A stretch of 64,000 nt of DNA, from the NCBI RefSeq assembly GCF_009730595.1, contig NZ_CP046276.1, positions 310,001 to 374,000 of the forward strand, in the 5' to 3' direction. Below the pieces are notes generated by a model. That model had not been told where the DNA came from, did no database searches, and saw only the letters and a list, made by a program, of their open reading frames with translations. Source of the stretch: Spiroplasma tabanidicola (GTDB lineage Bacteria; Bacillota_I; Bacilli_A; Mycoplasmatales; Mycoplasmataceae). The position numbers and the translations under genes were made by a program. Shown here in pieces: positions 26,434-37,440 of this stretch. Every line of letters begins with the position of its first letter. The first letter of the stretch is position 1.

Positions 26434-26748
26434 ATGTTAAAAATATTACTATGTTGTTCTGCAGGAATGTCAACTAGCATGTTAGTTTCTAAAATGCAAT
26501 CCGCAGCACGTCGTGAAGGTTTAGAATGTAAAATAGAAGCTATGAGCATAACCGAAGGTAAGCAACAAATAGACAAATGAGATGTAGTTATGTTAGGTCC
26601 TCAAGTCGGTTATGGTTTAAAAGAGTTTGAAGGAGTTACAACTAAACCTGTAGCAATTATCCCAGCGCCAATTTACGCTGTTGCAAAAGGTGCAGAAGCA
26701 ATTCAAATGGCTAAGGACATGGCGAAAAAAGCTGGAATAAGTTTTTAA
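26434..26748 (+). CDS. PTS lactose/cellobiose-type EIIB
   Basis: 104 residues. Cytoplasmic phosphotransfer subunit of a beta-glucoside or diacetylchitobiose PTS. The phosphocysteine loop LLCCSAGMSTSMLV is at the N-terminus (Cys 8 by family alignment). DVVMLGPQVGYGLKEFEG and PVAIIPAPIYAVAKGAEA are the typical second half. GAAAGGA ribosome site. First gene of an operon with the IIC and a GH1 enzyme; the IIA is about 9 kb downstream. Confidence 0.94.
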
Positions 26749-26856
26749 AAAGTTAAAGTAGTATTTGTGTAAAGTGTATGTTTTTTATTTATTAATTAGC
26801 AAAAACTTTTTATTATTAATCTTTTGTTACTACTAGATTAAATTAGGAGGATAAAT

Positions 26857-29322
26857 ATGAGTACAGGAAAAAATGCCGAAGCATCAAAATTAAAAGTTTG
26901 ATTCGGAAAAAAATTTGTTCCTGCAATGAATAAATTAGGATCACAAAAACATTTAGCAGCAATGCGTGATGCTTTTGGTACATTGCTTCCATTGACCATC
27001 GCTGGATCACTGGGACTTATTATTGGTTCTATAGGATTTGCCGGAGGGGGTTCTGGTTATGTTTCTGTTTTAGGATTATTTGCTAAAATGATACATCCTG
27101 AACTTTCGAATCAAGCAATCACTGACTTCATTCAAAATGATGCGGTGTTTTCAAAAATATGATTAATTGGTACATATACATTTAACCAATTAAACGGAAT
27201 CACAATAGGATTCACATCAATTTGATTTTCATTTACTTTTGGATATTTCTTATCTATGAGCAGAAACTTCAAATTACCAATTTTAGGAGGATTTGCTTCA
27301 ACAATTGGATTTATGGCTACAACAATGGGGAACGTTAGTTTCTTCCAAGGTGCAGCTGGATTAATCTCAGCAATTATTTTTGGAGCAATTTCAACAGAAA
27401 TTTTTATTAAATTGTCTAACGTAAAAGCATTATATATAAAACTACCAGACGGTGTACCACCAAGTGTAAGTAAATCATTTGCAGTTTTCTTACCATTCTT
27501 GTTCACAATGTTAATTATGGCATCAATGAATTTAGTGGTATTTATTCCTGCATTTTTTTGACAAGATACATTTAGAGTTAACTCTGCATCACAGTATGCA
27601 GCAAGTACCCCAGCAGAATTTGCTAGAATGTTAACAAGTATTTTAGGGTTGGGAGATAATGCCGAAGCTGCTTATAATAAATTTGTAAACGCTGAGTCTA
27701 CTCCAGCAGCTTTGAAAGATATTAGTCAAGATATGTTTAACAAAATATATGATATAGCACAAAACTTTAAAAATTCTTTAAATGGTAAAGAATTTAAAGA
27801 TATTACAAATTCAGATATAACTCAAGCTTTTGAAAGTTTAAAAAATCTATATGGAACATTAGGTGAAAGTGACCAAAATATTTTCACAACATTTATATTA
27901 ACATTAGCTGGTAAAAATGACATATACTCATTTACATCATCAGCCGCTTCACAATTTATTGAATATAATGGAGCTTATGTATTTTTTGCAAAATATAGAG
28001 CAGCAAGTATTAATCATGACCAATTCGGACTTGCTGCTGCAGTATATCAATTCTTTGTAACATTCTTATTATCATTTGCTAAAGGATCAGCTGGAGGATT
28101 AGGATTAGCATTAGCATATGCATTCTTTATTTCATTCTTATGATTCTTTGGAGTTCACGGATCAAATGTAGTTAATGGTGCATTTTCGCCAATATGGCAA
28201 ATGATTTTAATTGTTAACTTAACATTAATTTCAGATTTAGGTTATACAGTAGCGGCTAAATCTGGAGAATTGGGAGTATTTTCCACTCCGATATTCGATT
28301 GTTTTATGAATATTGGTGGTTCAGGAGCGTCATTAGCTCTAATTATAGGAACGTTTGTGTTCTCGCGAAGACAAGATAATAGGAAAATATCATTATACTC
28401 TGCACCTTGTGGTGTATTCCAAATTAACGAACCAATTGTATTTGGTTTCCCAATTGTTTTAAATGGTAGATATTTAGCACCATTTATTATAGCACCAATG
28501 GTAAATATCTTCTTAGCATGATTAGCATCTCCAGGTGTGTTGAATATGATTGGTTATGCAGAACTTCAAGTTCCATGAACAACACCATTCTTAATTGCAT
28601 CACCATTAACATATATTCATACAGCAGGACAAGCGTTTGTTGTAGCATTAGTATGTTTTGGAGCATCATTTGGAATTTATACACCATTCATATTATTAGA
28701 CAATATTTTACACTTCAAAAAATTAAGAAAAGAAAATATTGAAGAATACAATAGACAAATGAGATTCTTTAATGACCCATACCTTAGAGCAACTATTAAA
28801 TTAGAAGATAAAGTTGAAAGAATCGTAAGTTATGGTGAATCAGCATTTAGTAATGCAGAAGCACAAAATAGATTCTGAGAACAAAAATTAACAAATCCTG
28901 CTAAATTAGAAAGCAGAAAAGCAAAAAACTTAGCTATTGCTGATGCAAAAGTGGCATTTTATGATTACAAAGCAGAAATTGTAAAACAAACTGGTGAAGT
29001 AAGAAATAATATGTTACAAGAAGCTTGAGAAAAACCAAGAAGAATTAATGAAGCTAAATTCTTATTAAATGAAAAAGTTTTATCTCATGAAGTAACAGAT
29101 ATTAAAAATGAAAAATTAGCTTTAAAAGATCAAATTAAATCTATCAAAGACGAATTTGTAACAAAAATGCCAGATATTAAATCAAAACAATTAAATGAAA
29201 AACAAAAATATATGGAATTAAAACGTCAAAATAATGAAAAACTTAAAGCTAAAAAAGCAGAATTAAAACAACAATTAAAAGATATTAATATGAAATTTAA
29301 AGAAAGTAAAATAAAAGCTTAA
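26857..29322 (+). CDS. PTS lactose/cellobiose-type EIIC, enlarged
   Basis: 821 residues, nearly twice the usual 430-450 of LicC/CelB-type permeases. Core motifs are clear: the LTIAGSLGLIIGSI first helix, FFGVHGSNVVNGAFSPIW, and NEPIVFGFPIVLN, the sugar-binding signature. Two additions are unusual: a 130-residue hydrophilic segment splitting the membrane domain (about residues 235-368) and a long Lys/Glu-rich C-terminal extension after the last helix (about residues 615-821) that looks coiled-coil and cytoplasmic. TGA Trp codons are spread throughout and the frame is unbroken. AGGAGG precedes the ATG. It imports and phosphorylates a beta-glucoside with the neighbouring IIB and the distant IIA. 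Confidence 0.92.
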
Positions 29323-29347
29323 TTTAAATTCTAGATAGAGGTAAAAA

Positions 29348-30835
29348 ATGAAAGATTTTCTATTTAGCGTATCTACTTGTGCATTTCAAATAGAAGGTGC
29401 AAGATCGCTAGGTGGTAGAAGTCAATCAATTTGGGATGAGTTTACAAAAAGAAATTTTGTTATACCACCCATCGGAAAGGCTTCAAGAGAAATTAATAGT
29501 ATTGAAGTTGCAGCAGATTTTTATCATAAATATAAGACTGATGCTAGAATAATGCATAAACTTGGTTTGAATGCATTTGTATACAACATGGATTGAACAA
29601 GAATTTATCCAAAAGATGAAAACTATGTTAACCCTGAAGGAATAAAATTTTATATTGATTTCTTTGAAGAATTTAACAAAAAAAATATTAAACCAATCCC
29701 TGTCTTATTTCATTGAGACACACCTCTATGAGCAGAGATACGTGGTGGATTTCAAAATAAAGAAATTCAAAACTGATTTAGAAATTATGCTCGAACATGT
29801 TTCAAACATCTGGGTAAATATACAGATGTTTGATTTGTTTCTGATGAAAATTCAACTTTTTCAAGAGATGCTTATTTAAGTGATTATTTACCTCCCCAAA
29901 AAGTAGGTAAATGAAATTTTGTAAACGCTATTCATAATTTAAATATGATAGCAGCTGTTACAAAAGAAGAATTTGAATTAGCAAAAAAAGAAGGATATAT
30001 ATCTAAAGAAGCAATTATTGGTGTTGATCACGATTGGTCACCACCAATTGCTTTTTCTGAGGATATTGAAGATACAAAAGCATGTGAAAGATATAATGAG
30101 TGAAATTTAGAATTATATTTATCACCAAGTATAAAAGGAGTTTATCCTAAAGTGTTTTTTGAATATATTAAAAAAAATAACTTAAACTTTGTAATTGACA
30201 ACTTAGATTTAGAATATCTTAAAAAAAATAAACTTGATTTAATTGGATGAAATTATTATCGACCTGTATTTATTGCTCATAGTGTTAAAAAATATAAAGA
30301 TGAAGATTGACATATTCCACCTCAGTATGATGAAGAACTTGATATTTATTATGTATTTCCAAAAAAACAAAAATATACAAAATGAAACTGACTAATAAAT
30401 CCAGATAGAATTATTACTGGTTCTCAAGAATTATGTAAAATTTATGGCGCAAGTACCCCACTTATGATTTTAGAAAATGGTATGGGAGATTTTGACAATA
30501 AAAGCGAAGAAATGATTATAGATAATGACAGAATTAATTATTTATCTATTCATTTACAAAAAGTTTTAGAAGCAAAAAAATTAGGTATAAATTTTATTGG
30601 CTACTCTTTATGAACATACTGTGATATATATTCACCAAGTGGTGGGTATAGAAAAGATTATGGTTTAGTTAGTGTTGATTTTAATTCTACAATTAGAGAA
30701 AGAAAGCCAAAACTTAGTTATGCATGATATAAAAAAGTTATTGAAAATAAAGGCAACGAAGTTTTTTTTGATATAGATACTTTAAAAAAAGAATTAAAAA
30801 TTATTTTAGATGAATGAGATTTATTTTTTAAATAA
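29348..30835 (+). CDS. Glycoside hydrolase family 1 (6-phospho-beta-glucosidase type)
   Basis: 495 residues. N-terminal STCAFQIEGA, the FHWDTPLW barrel strand, and the nucleophile Glu in LMILENGMGDFD are present. The usual T(F/L)NEP acid/base motif reads VSDENS, with Glu 167 kept but the flanking Asn and Pro changed. SPSGGYRKDYG near the C-terminus resembles the Ser-Lys-Tyr phosphate-binding triad of phospho-glycosidases, so it should cleave the phosphorylated disaccharide made by the adjacent PTS. ATG 29348 follows AGAGGT. Confidence 0.9.
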
Positions 30836-30904
30836 ATTCTATAGTTATTGTTTTTAAAAAATAATAAACTATATAGTAAAATATAAATAGTTAGGAATAA
30901 GATT

Positions 30905-31150
30905 ATGCAGTTTTTAAAAATTTTTGATGCAGTACCACCAGCAACTCCATTACAATGAGTTTTTATAATTCTAGCAATAATATTTATTGTTGGTCCTGGA
31001 TTTGTTTGAGTAGGTTTATCATTTTATAGTAAATCAAAAAGAAGGCCTATTCCACGTTTACATTTAATAATGTTTGGTGTACAGATTTTAGGAATTCTTA
31101 TAGGAATATTGTTAATTGTTTTTGGAGCAATGGCTACAGCCAAATCTTAA
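30905..31150 (+). CDS. Small two-helix membrane protein
   Basis: 81 residues with two hydrophobic helices (about residues 16-39 and 53-77) joined by a basic loop KSKRRPIPR. No family recognised. TAGGAAT ribosome site before the ATG; DUF3284-like gene follows after 9 bases. Confidence 0.75.
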
Positions 31151-31159
31151 TGGAGAGTT

Positions 31160-31786
31160 ATGAAAAAATTTGATTTAAAAGATAAAGTTCTAATTAAGAG
31201 TGGTGAAGATTATTATAAATTAAAAGATGAATTTGAAAAATTAGAACAAGAATTTGAAAAAAAAGTTTATTCTTCTATGATGGATGAGACAAAAAGAATT
31301 CAAATGATAATCAAAAAAGCAGTTATTAAGGCTCCTGTGGATGAAGTGTTTAAAGCATTTGTAAAATTAGCTTTAAAAGATTTAAATCCGAATATAGATA
31401 TAAACGAAATTGAAGAAGGGTGTTTTGGAATAACTTCAAAAAAAAGTAGCAATCAAACTTTTAGAGTAGATACTTACGAAATTGATGAAGAATTCACAAT
31501 TAAGTACTTTGGTAAAAATAATGCATATATAAGATCTATTTTATTCAAAGGCGTAAAAAACAAAACTAAAATAAAATATACTGATACAAATATTAGCAAG
31601 GAAACTATATTCGGTTTAAAATTGAACTACTTAAAAGGAGTTTATCAAAAATCTAGGAAGTTTAGTTTTGCAATACAAGTTATAAATTTAAAATTATTGG
31701 TGGAAATCTTAGATGAAACTAAAAAAAATAAATATAAAGAAAAAATTAAAGAATTAACTAAAAAGTTAATTAAATATCAAGAATAA
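31160..31786 (+). CDS. DUF3284-like (SRPBCC-fold) protein
   Basis: 208 residues, soluble and Lys-rich. The segment KAVIKAPVDEVFKAFVK followed by a short beta-rich region resembles the start of an SRPBCC/START-type domain. DUF3284 proteins of this kind are commonly found beside cellobiose PTS and GH1 genes in Firmicutes, which fits the context. The assignment is by pattern and neighbourhood, so moderate. GGAGAG precedes the ATG. Last gene of the sugar operon. Confidence 0.6.
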   Translation: MKKFDLKDKVLIKSGEDYYKLKDEFEKLEQEFEKKVYSSMMDETKRIQMIIKKAVIKAPVDEVFKAFVKLALKDLNPNIDINEIEEGCFGITSKKSSNQTFRVDTYEIDEEFTIKYFGKNNAYIRSILFKGVKNKTKIKYTDTNISKETIFGLKLNYLKGVYQKSRKFSFAIQVINLKLLVEILDETKKNKYKEKIKELTKKLIKYQE

Positions 31787-31816
31787 AAAAACATTCTTTT
31801 AGGAATGTTTTTTTTA
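31787..31816 (+). terminator. Terminator of the PTS operon
   Basis: AAAAACATTC pairs with GAATGTTTTT over TTTTAG, then T. Confidence 0.92.
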
Positions 31817-31870
31817 TTACATTTTAATATATAATTATTTTGTTAAATTAAAGAAATAGAAGGACAATAT

Positions 31871-33820
31871 ATGAAAATCATATTATTAGATGGACAAGTA
31901 AAAAATTATGAGCAACCAAAATCTGTGTTAGACATAGCAGGAGATATTGCTATTAGTTTAAAAAAGAAATGTGTCGGGGCTATTATAAATGATAAAGATG
32001 TTTTAACAAATACCGCGCTTATAGATAAAGATTGTAAATTAGAATTAATTACTGATAGACATGACTTGTATAAGTCTGTTATAAACTATACCGCAAGAAT
32101 AATAACAGTTTTTGCTTTAAAACAAATATATCCAGATGCAGAAATTGTTCCGCAAAGTGATGATCTTTCAAATGATGAGTTTTCTGTTTATTTCGATTAT
32201 CCAAAGGGAATGAAATTTGAAGAACTAAAATCAGTTGAAGAGAAGGCAAATAAAATGATTGCTGAAAAAACAGATTTTGTTTTTGGAAAATATAGCGAAG
32301 AAGAATTCCCAGAGTTAATTAGAAAAATTAATATTAAAAAAGAATATCAAGATTATGTTAAAAAAGAATGTGAATCTAGATATATCAAATATGAAATAGG
32401 AAATTATAAAGATGATTTATTTTTTGCAAGACATGCACTTTTAAAAAATACAGGAAGTCTTTTTAAAATTGAGTTAACTCAATTAACAGGAGCATATTTC
32501 TTAGGAGATTCTTCAAAACCAATGATTTATAAATTACATGGTTTAGCAGCACAAAGTAAAGAAGATTTTGAAGTTTTAAAAACCAGATATGAAGATCAAA
32601 GAAATAATGATCATAAATTTATAGCAAAGAATTTAGAAATATATCATTTAGATCCAATTATTGGTCAAGGATTACCAATATGATTACCTAATGGAACAAT
32701 CTTGAAACAAGAAATTAAAAAATATTTAATGCAAAAAGAATTTGAATATGACTTTATACAAATTGAAACTCCAGTTATTGGAACTTCAGATTTATATAAA
32801 AGAAGTGGTCATTGAGACCATTATCGTGAAGATATGTTTTCACCAATGCAACTACCAAAAGAAGAAATGGTTTTAAAACCAATGTCATGTCCACATCACA
32901 TTAGTGTTTATAATTATAAACAAAGAAGTTATCGTGAATTACCATTGAGATTTGCAGAACATGCTTTGCAACATAGATATGAATCATCAGGAAGTTTAAC
33001 AGGTCTTGAAAGAGTTAGAGCAATGGAATTAACTGACTCACATATTTTTGTAAGACCAGATCAAGTTAAAGAAGAGTTTATTCGTTGTTTTAATCTTATT
33101 CAAGAAGTTTTATCAACATTCGATATAAAAATTGATTATCTTTCACTTTCGTTAAGAGACCCTAATGATAAACATAAGTATTTTAATGATGATAAAATGT
33201 GAAACGAAGCCGAAGAACAACTTGAACAAGTGTTAAAAGAATTAAAATTAGATTATAAAAAAATGATAGGTGAAGCTGCTTTTTATGGACCTAAATTAGA
33301 CATTCAAGCAAAAACTGCTTTAGGACATGAAATAACAGTTTCAACAATTCAATTAGATTTCTTATTGCCTCAAAAATTTGAATTAGCTTATGTTGGACCA
33401 AATAGGGAATTATTAAGACCAATTATGATTCATAGAGGATTAGTAGGAACTTATGAAAGATTTATTTCTGTTTTATTAGAACAAACTAAGGGAGTTTTAC
33501 CATTATGATGTACTCCAAGACAAGTTGAAATTATTCCTGTTCAAAATAACGGAAATAATGAATATTCAGAAAAAATAAGAAAAGAATTAAAAAAACACGG
33601 AATAAGAGCTGAAATTGATAAAAGAGATGAAAGATTAAGTTATCGTGTAAGAGATGCTCAAATTAGAAAAATACCATTCCAATTAGTTTTAGGAGAAAAA
33701 GAAGAAAAAGAAAACTTAATTACTTATAGAAAATATAGTAGTGAAGAATCAGTAACTATAAAACTCGAAGATTTTATCAAATTGTTAAAACAAATTATTG
33801 ATGATAAAGTTTATGTATAA
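31871..33820 (+). CDS. thrS: Threonyl-tRNA synthetase with degenerate editing domain
   Basis: 649 residues: TGS domain (1-60), N2 editing domain (about 65-225), class II catalytic core (motif 2 region and zinc ligands in MSCPHHI..., [24 protein letters not shown]) and anticodon-binding domain (about 535-649). The catalytic core looks intact. In the N2 domain the editing HxxxH aligns with Tyr 73 and Ile 77, and the editing Cys of C-GPH aligns with Phe 184, leaving only His 188, so hydrolysis of Ser-tRNA-Thr is probably lost. RBS AGAAGGAC. Own terminator. Confidence 0.96.
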
Positions 33821-33827
33821 AAATTAT

Positions 33828-33852
33828 AAAAATAGCTTTTGCTATTTTTATT
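33828..33852 (+). terminator. Terminator after thrS
   Basis: AAAAATAGC pairs with GCTATTTTT over a TTTT loop. Confidence 0.9.
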
Positions 33853-33924
33853 TTATTTATAAAAATAAATAGTTTTTGTTAATATATAAATAACAAAATT
33901 GATATGAATAGTAAAGAGGATAAT

Positions 33925-35757
33925 ATGGCTAGAAGAAAAAAAGAAAAATATATAACTGATAAAAATTTTACTTTTAAAAAAATGTTTGCTGCTTTAATAA
34001 TGGTTGGTGGAGGCATCAAAAGACACCCAATAGTTTTTAGCTTTTGTACTATTTTTACAGTAATTGATGCAATTGCTTGATCTTTTTCTGCTGTTGTTAT
34101 CAAAGGTTTAACAACAATTTTATTAGATCCTACTAAAACCACCGAAACTTCAAGTTTATATGGTTGAGTTGAGTTAACATGACAACAATGAATTTATTTT
34201 GGAATAGGAATGTTTTTCTTGTTTGTTGTAGCAGAGTTTTTAACAAATATAACTGCAGGAATATTTTCAAAAAAACTTGAAATAGATTTAAGAAAAGCTG
34301 CTTTAAAACATTTAGTAGATATTGACATTAGTTATTATTCTAGAAATCAAATTGGTTTGATAATGACTAGAGTAATTGGTGATAGTCAAGGAATTGGTGA
34401 TGCTTTTAATATGTTTTATTTAACATTTATTTGAATGTTAGGTAGTGTATTTTCAACAATTGCAATCATGTTGAGTATTGATACAACTCTTGCTTGAATC
34501 GCAATTGGTTTATTAGTTGTTATGCTTATTATAATTTGTATTATGTTTCTTTATTTTAGAAGAGCAAATGTTATCGCTTTTGATGTAAGACAAAATATAG
34601 ATGCAGATATAATTGATAGATTAATAAATATTAGATTAGTTAAATCAACTGGTTCAGAAAATTTTGAATCAAATCGTAATAAAGAGCTGCATAAAAAGTA
34701 TGAAGAAAGAAAAAATCATGCTGTTGTTTGACAGGGTGCATTAAATGTTTTTAATGGGGTTATGATCTCCTTACTTCCTATAATTATGTTAATTATTTGT
34801 ATTTATTTATATCAAGGAAAAATGCCAATAAAAGAATTTTCTAGTTTAACAGTTACATTTATAAGTGCAAGTACAAACTTTTTAATTAATTTATCTGTAT
34901 TAACTCAAATCTTGCGTGGAATGATGTGAATGTCAAACTGTGCTATGCGATTAAATTATATATTTGACGAAAAAACTATTATTCATTTTATTGATGATCC
35001 AGTAAAAATAAAAACAATTGAAACAATTGAGTTTAAAAATGTAAGTTTTAATTACCCTGAATCTCCGCATGTAAAAGTTTTACCAACCATAAATATCTCT
35101 TTTGAAAAAGGAAAAAGCTATGCGTTTGTTGGAGAAACAGGAGTTGGAAAATCTACAATCGCAAAAATGCTTTTAAGATTTTATGATGTTACAACGGGTG
35201 AGTTATTAATAAACGGAATAAATATAAAAAATCTTGATTTAGCAAATTATTTATCTCATGTTGGATATGTTGAACAAGAACCTCAAATTTTATACGGAAC
35301 AGTTATGGATAATTTAAAATATAGTTTGGGATGAGAAGCGACTCACGAAAAAGCAATCGAAGCGTCTAAAAAAGCAAAGCTACACGACTTCATTGAAACC
35401 TTACCTGATAAATATGATACAATACTAGGGGAACGTGGTTTTATGTTTTCTGGAGGTCAAAAACAAAGATTGATTATTGCAAGATTGTTTTTAAAAAATC
35501 CTGAGTTACTAATATTAGATGAAGCAACTAGCGCTTTGGATAATATTGTAGAAAAAGAAATACAATCAGAATTAGATGAATTGATGAAAAATAGAACAAC
35601 AATTGTTATTGCGCATAGATTATCAACAATAAAAAATGTTGATAAAGTAATCGTATTAGAAAGAAACGAAGGAATAACACAAATTGGAAGCTTTGACGAA
35701 TTAAAAGTAACACCAGGAAGATTTCAAAAACTATATAATTATGGATTACTAAAATAA
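33925..35757 (+). CDS. ABC exporter, fused membrane and ATPase domains
   Basis: 610 residues: six-helix membrane domain (about 30-340) and ATPase domain (about 355-610). ATPase motifs are complete: Walker A GETGVGKST, Q-loop VEQEPQ, signature FSGGQKQRL, Walker B LLILDEATSALD and switch HRLS. A half-transporter of the MsbA/MdlB/LmrA kind that works as a dimer; substrate unknown (lipids, peptides or drugs). RBS AGAGGA. PTS IIA follows 18 bases later and may be co-transcribed. Confidence 0.93.
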
Positions 35758-35775
35758 AATGAATGAGGTATTATT

Positions 35776-36096
35776 ATGGCAACAGATTTAAATTGAGAAG
35801 AAATATCAATGGGTATAATTACTTATGCTGGAATGGCAAAAACAAATGCAGTTTTAGCAATCAGAGAAGCAAAAGAAAAAAATTATGATAAAGCAAGTGA
35901 ATTAATTAAAGAAGCTCACGATAATATTGTAACTGCTGAAAAAATGCATATGGATGTTATTACAGCAGAATGTAATGGTGAAAAAATTGAGTTTAAAGTT
36001 TTATTTATGCATGCAGAAGATCAAATGTTAACAACTCAATCTATGATTGTTTTAGCAGAAGAAATGATTGATATGTATAAAGTTATCAATAAATAG
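35776..36096 (+). CDS. PTS lactose/cellobiose-type EIIA
   Basis: 106 residues, all-helical. The phosphorylated His is His 79 in LFMHAEDQML; the family's HAQDH second His is Gln here. EKMHMDVITAE is also typical. It receives phosphate from HPr and passes it to EIIB, most likely the one at 26434. GAGGT precedes the ATG at 35776. It is separated from its IIB/IIC by thrS and an ABC gene, and followed by a MupG-like gene. Confidence 0.92.
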
Positions 36097-36098
36097 TT

Positions 36099-36122
36099 AA
36101 AAATGTCTTATGACATTTTTTT
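36099..36122 (+). terminator. Terminator after PTS IIA
   Basis: AAAAATGTC pairs with GACATTTTT over TTAT. Confidence 0.85.
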
Positions 36123-36180
36123 ATTTGCTAATTTATATATTTAAATTATTGATAAAATTATATTAGAAGTGAGGAAAGAT

Positions 36181-37281
36181 ATGAAAAAAAGAATAGGAAT
36201 ATCAATTTTTCCTGAACAGTCAAGTTTTGAAGAAGACCAAAAATATTTGGATAAAGCTTGAAGTTTAGGTTATGAAGTTGTTTTTACAAGTATTTTACAT
36301 TTTGTAGGTAGTGAAAACGAGAAAGAAAAAGCAAAAAAAGTTTTAAGAGTTGTTAAGTATGCAAAAGAATTGGGATTTTATACAATTGTTGATGTTGAAT
36401 ATAAATCAATGGATTTGATTGGAATTTCAATAAATGATGCATCTAAATGTAATGAGTATGGAATTGATTGTTTAAGATTGGATTCTCCAAGTTTACCAGC
36501 TGAAATTGCATTTGTTACACATAACAAAGCAAAAGTAGATATTCAATTAAATATGTCAAATAATGATAGCTTGATAGATAATGTAATGGATTTTAAACCA
36601 ATTGCAAATAGATTGAGTGGATGTCATAACTTCTATCCATTAGAATTTACAGGACTTCCATTTGATTATTTTATGGAATGTAATAAACGCTATTTAAAAT
36701 ATCGGTTAAACACTTCTGCTTTTATTGGAAGTCATCACGGAGTTATGACAAGTGCAGTTGGACAAAAAGAGTTACCAACAATTGAAGAAATAAGATATTT
36801 ACCAGTTAGTCAACAAGCAAAAGTTTTATTTTATACAGATGAAATTGATACAGTCTTATTTGGAAATGCATATGCAACAGATGAAGAATTAAAAGAATTA
36901 GCATCAGTTGATAGAGATGAAGTTACTTTTGACTTAAAATGTGTTGAAGGTGTTACAGATATTGAAAAACAAGTTTTATTATTTGATCACTATCGTAGAG
37001 GTGATATTACAGAATATTTTATAAGAGCAACACAAAGTAGGGTTAAATTTAAAAATGATGATTTTCCAGCTAGAAAATCTAAAAGTTTTTATAATCGAGG
37101 AGATGTTGTAATTATAAATAACAGTGATAAAAAATATAAAGCTGAAATTCATATTATATTAGAAGATAACTTTGCAGATAAAATTGGAAAGTATAATTAT
37201 CTAGGAACTATTAGTGAGTCTGAAAAAAGGTTAATAGATTTTGTGGTTCCTTGAAAACAATTTAGATTTAATTTGGTTTAA
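36181..37281 (+). CDS. MupG/DUF871-family phospho-glycosidase-like protein
   Basis: 366 residues: an N-terminal TIM barrel and a C-terminal cyclophilin-like domain, as in DUF871. Motifs: GISIFPEQ at the start, DCLRLDSP, CHNFYPLEFTGLPFDYF and KELPTIEEIR. In Staphylococcus the family member MupG cleaves 6-phospho-MurNAc from a disaccharide phosphate imported by a PTS. Mollicutes have no peptidoglycan, so the substrate here is probably another phosphorylated disaccharide or environmental material. GAGGAAAG precedes the ATG. Next to PTS IIA, but separated from it by a terminator. Confidence 0.85.
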
Positions 37282-37440
37282 TATTTAACATATAAATATT
37301 TAATTTATTATAAAAAATTAAAAAACTAATATAAAATAAAAATGAAGATAAATTTCAAAAAGGAGATTGACATTATAATTATATAAATTGTTGATTTCTT
37401 TTTTTTATGAAGTATATTTATTTTCACGGAGGAATATTAA

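Noticed and set aside
27132-27506. Minus-strand reading frame within the PTS IIC gene
   Set aside because: The plus strand carries a convincing EIIC; the opposite frame is a low-complexity mirror.
37282-37440. Thiamine (TPP) riboswitch before the p37-type lipoprotein gene
   Set aside because: The conserved CUGAGA and ACCUGAUCUGG elements are absent; only AT-rich sequence and a TTGACA without a well-spaced -10 box are present.
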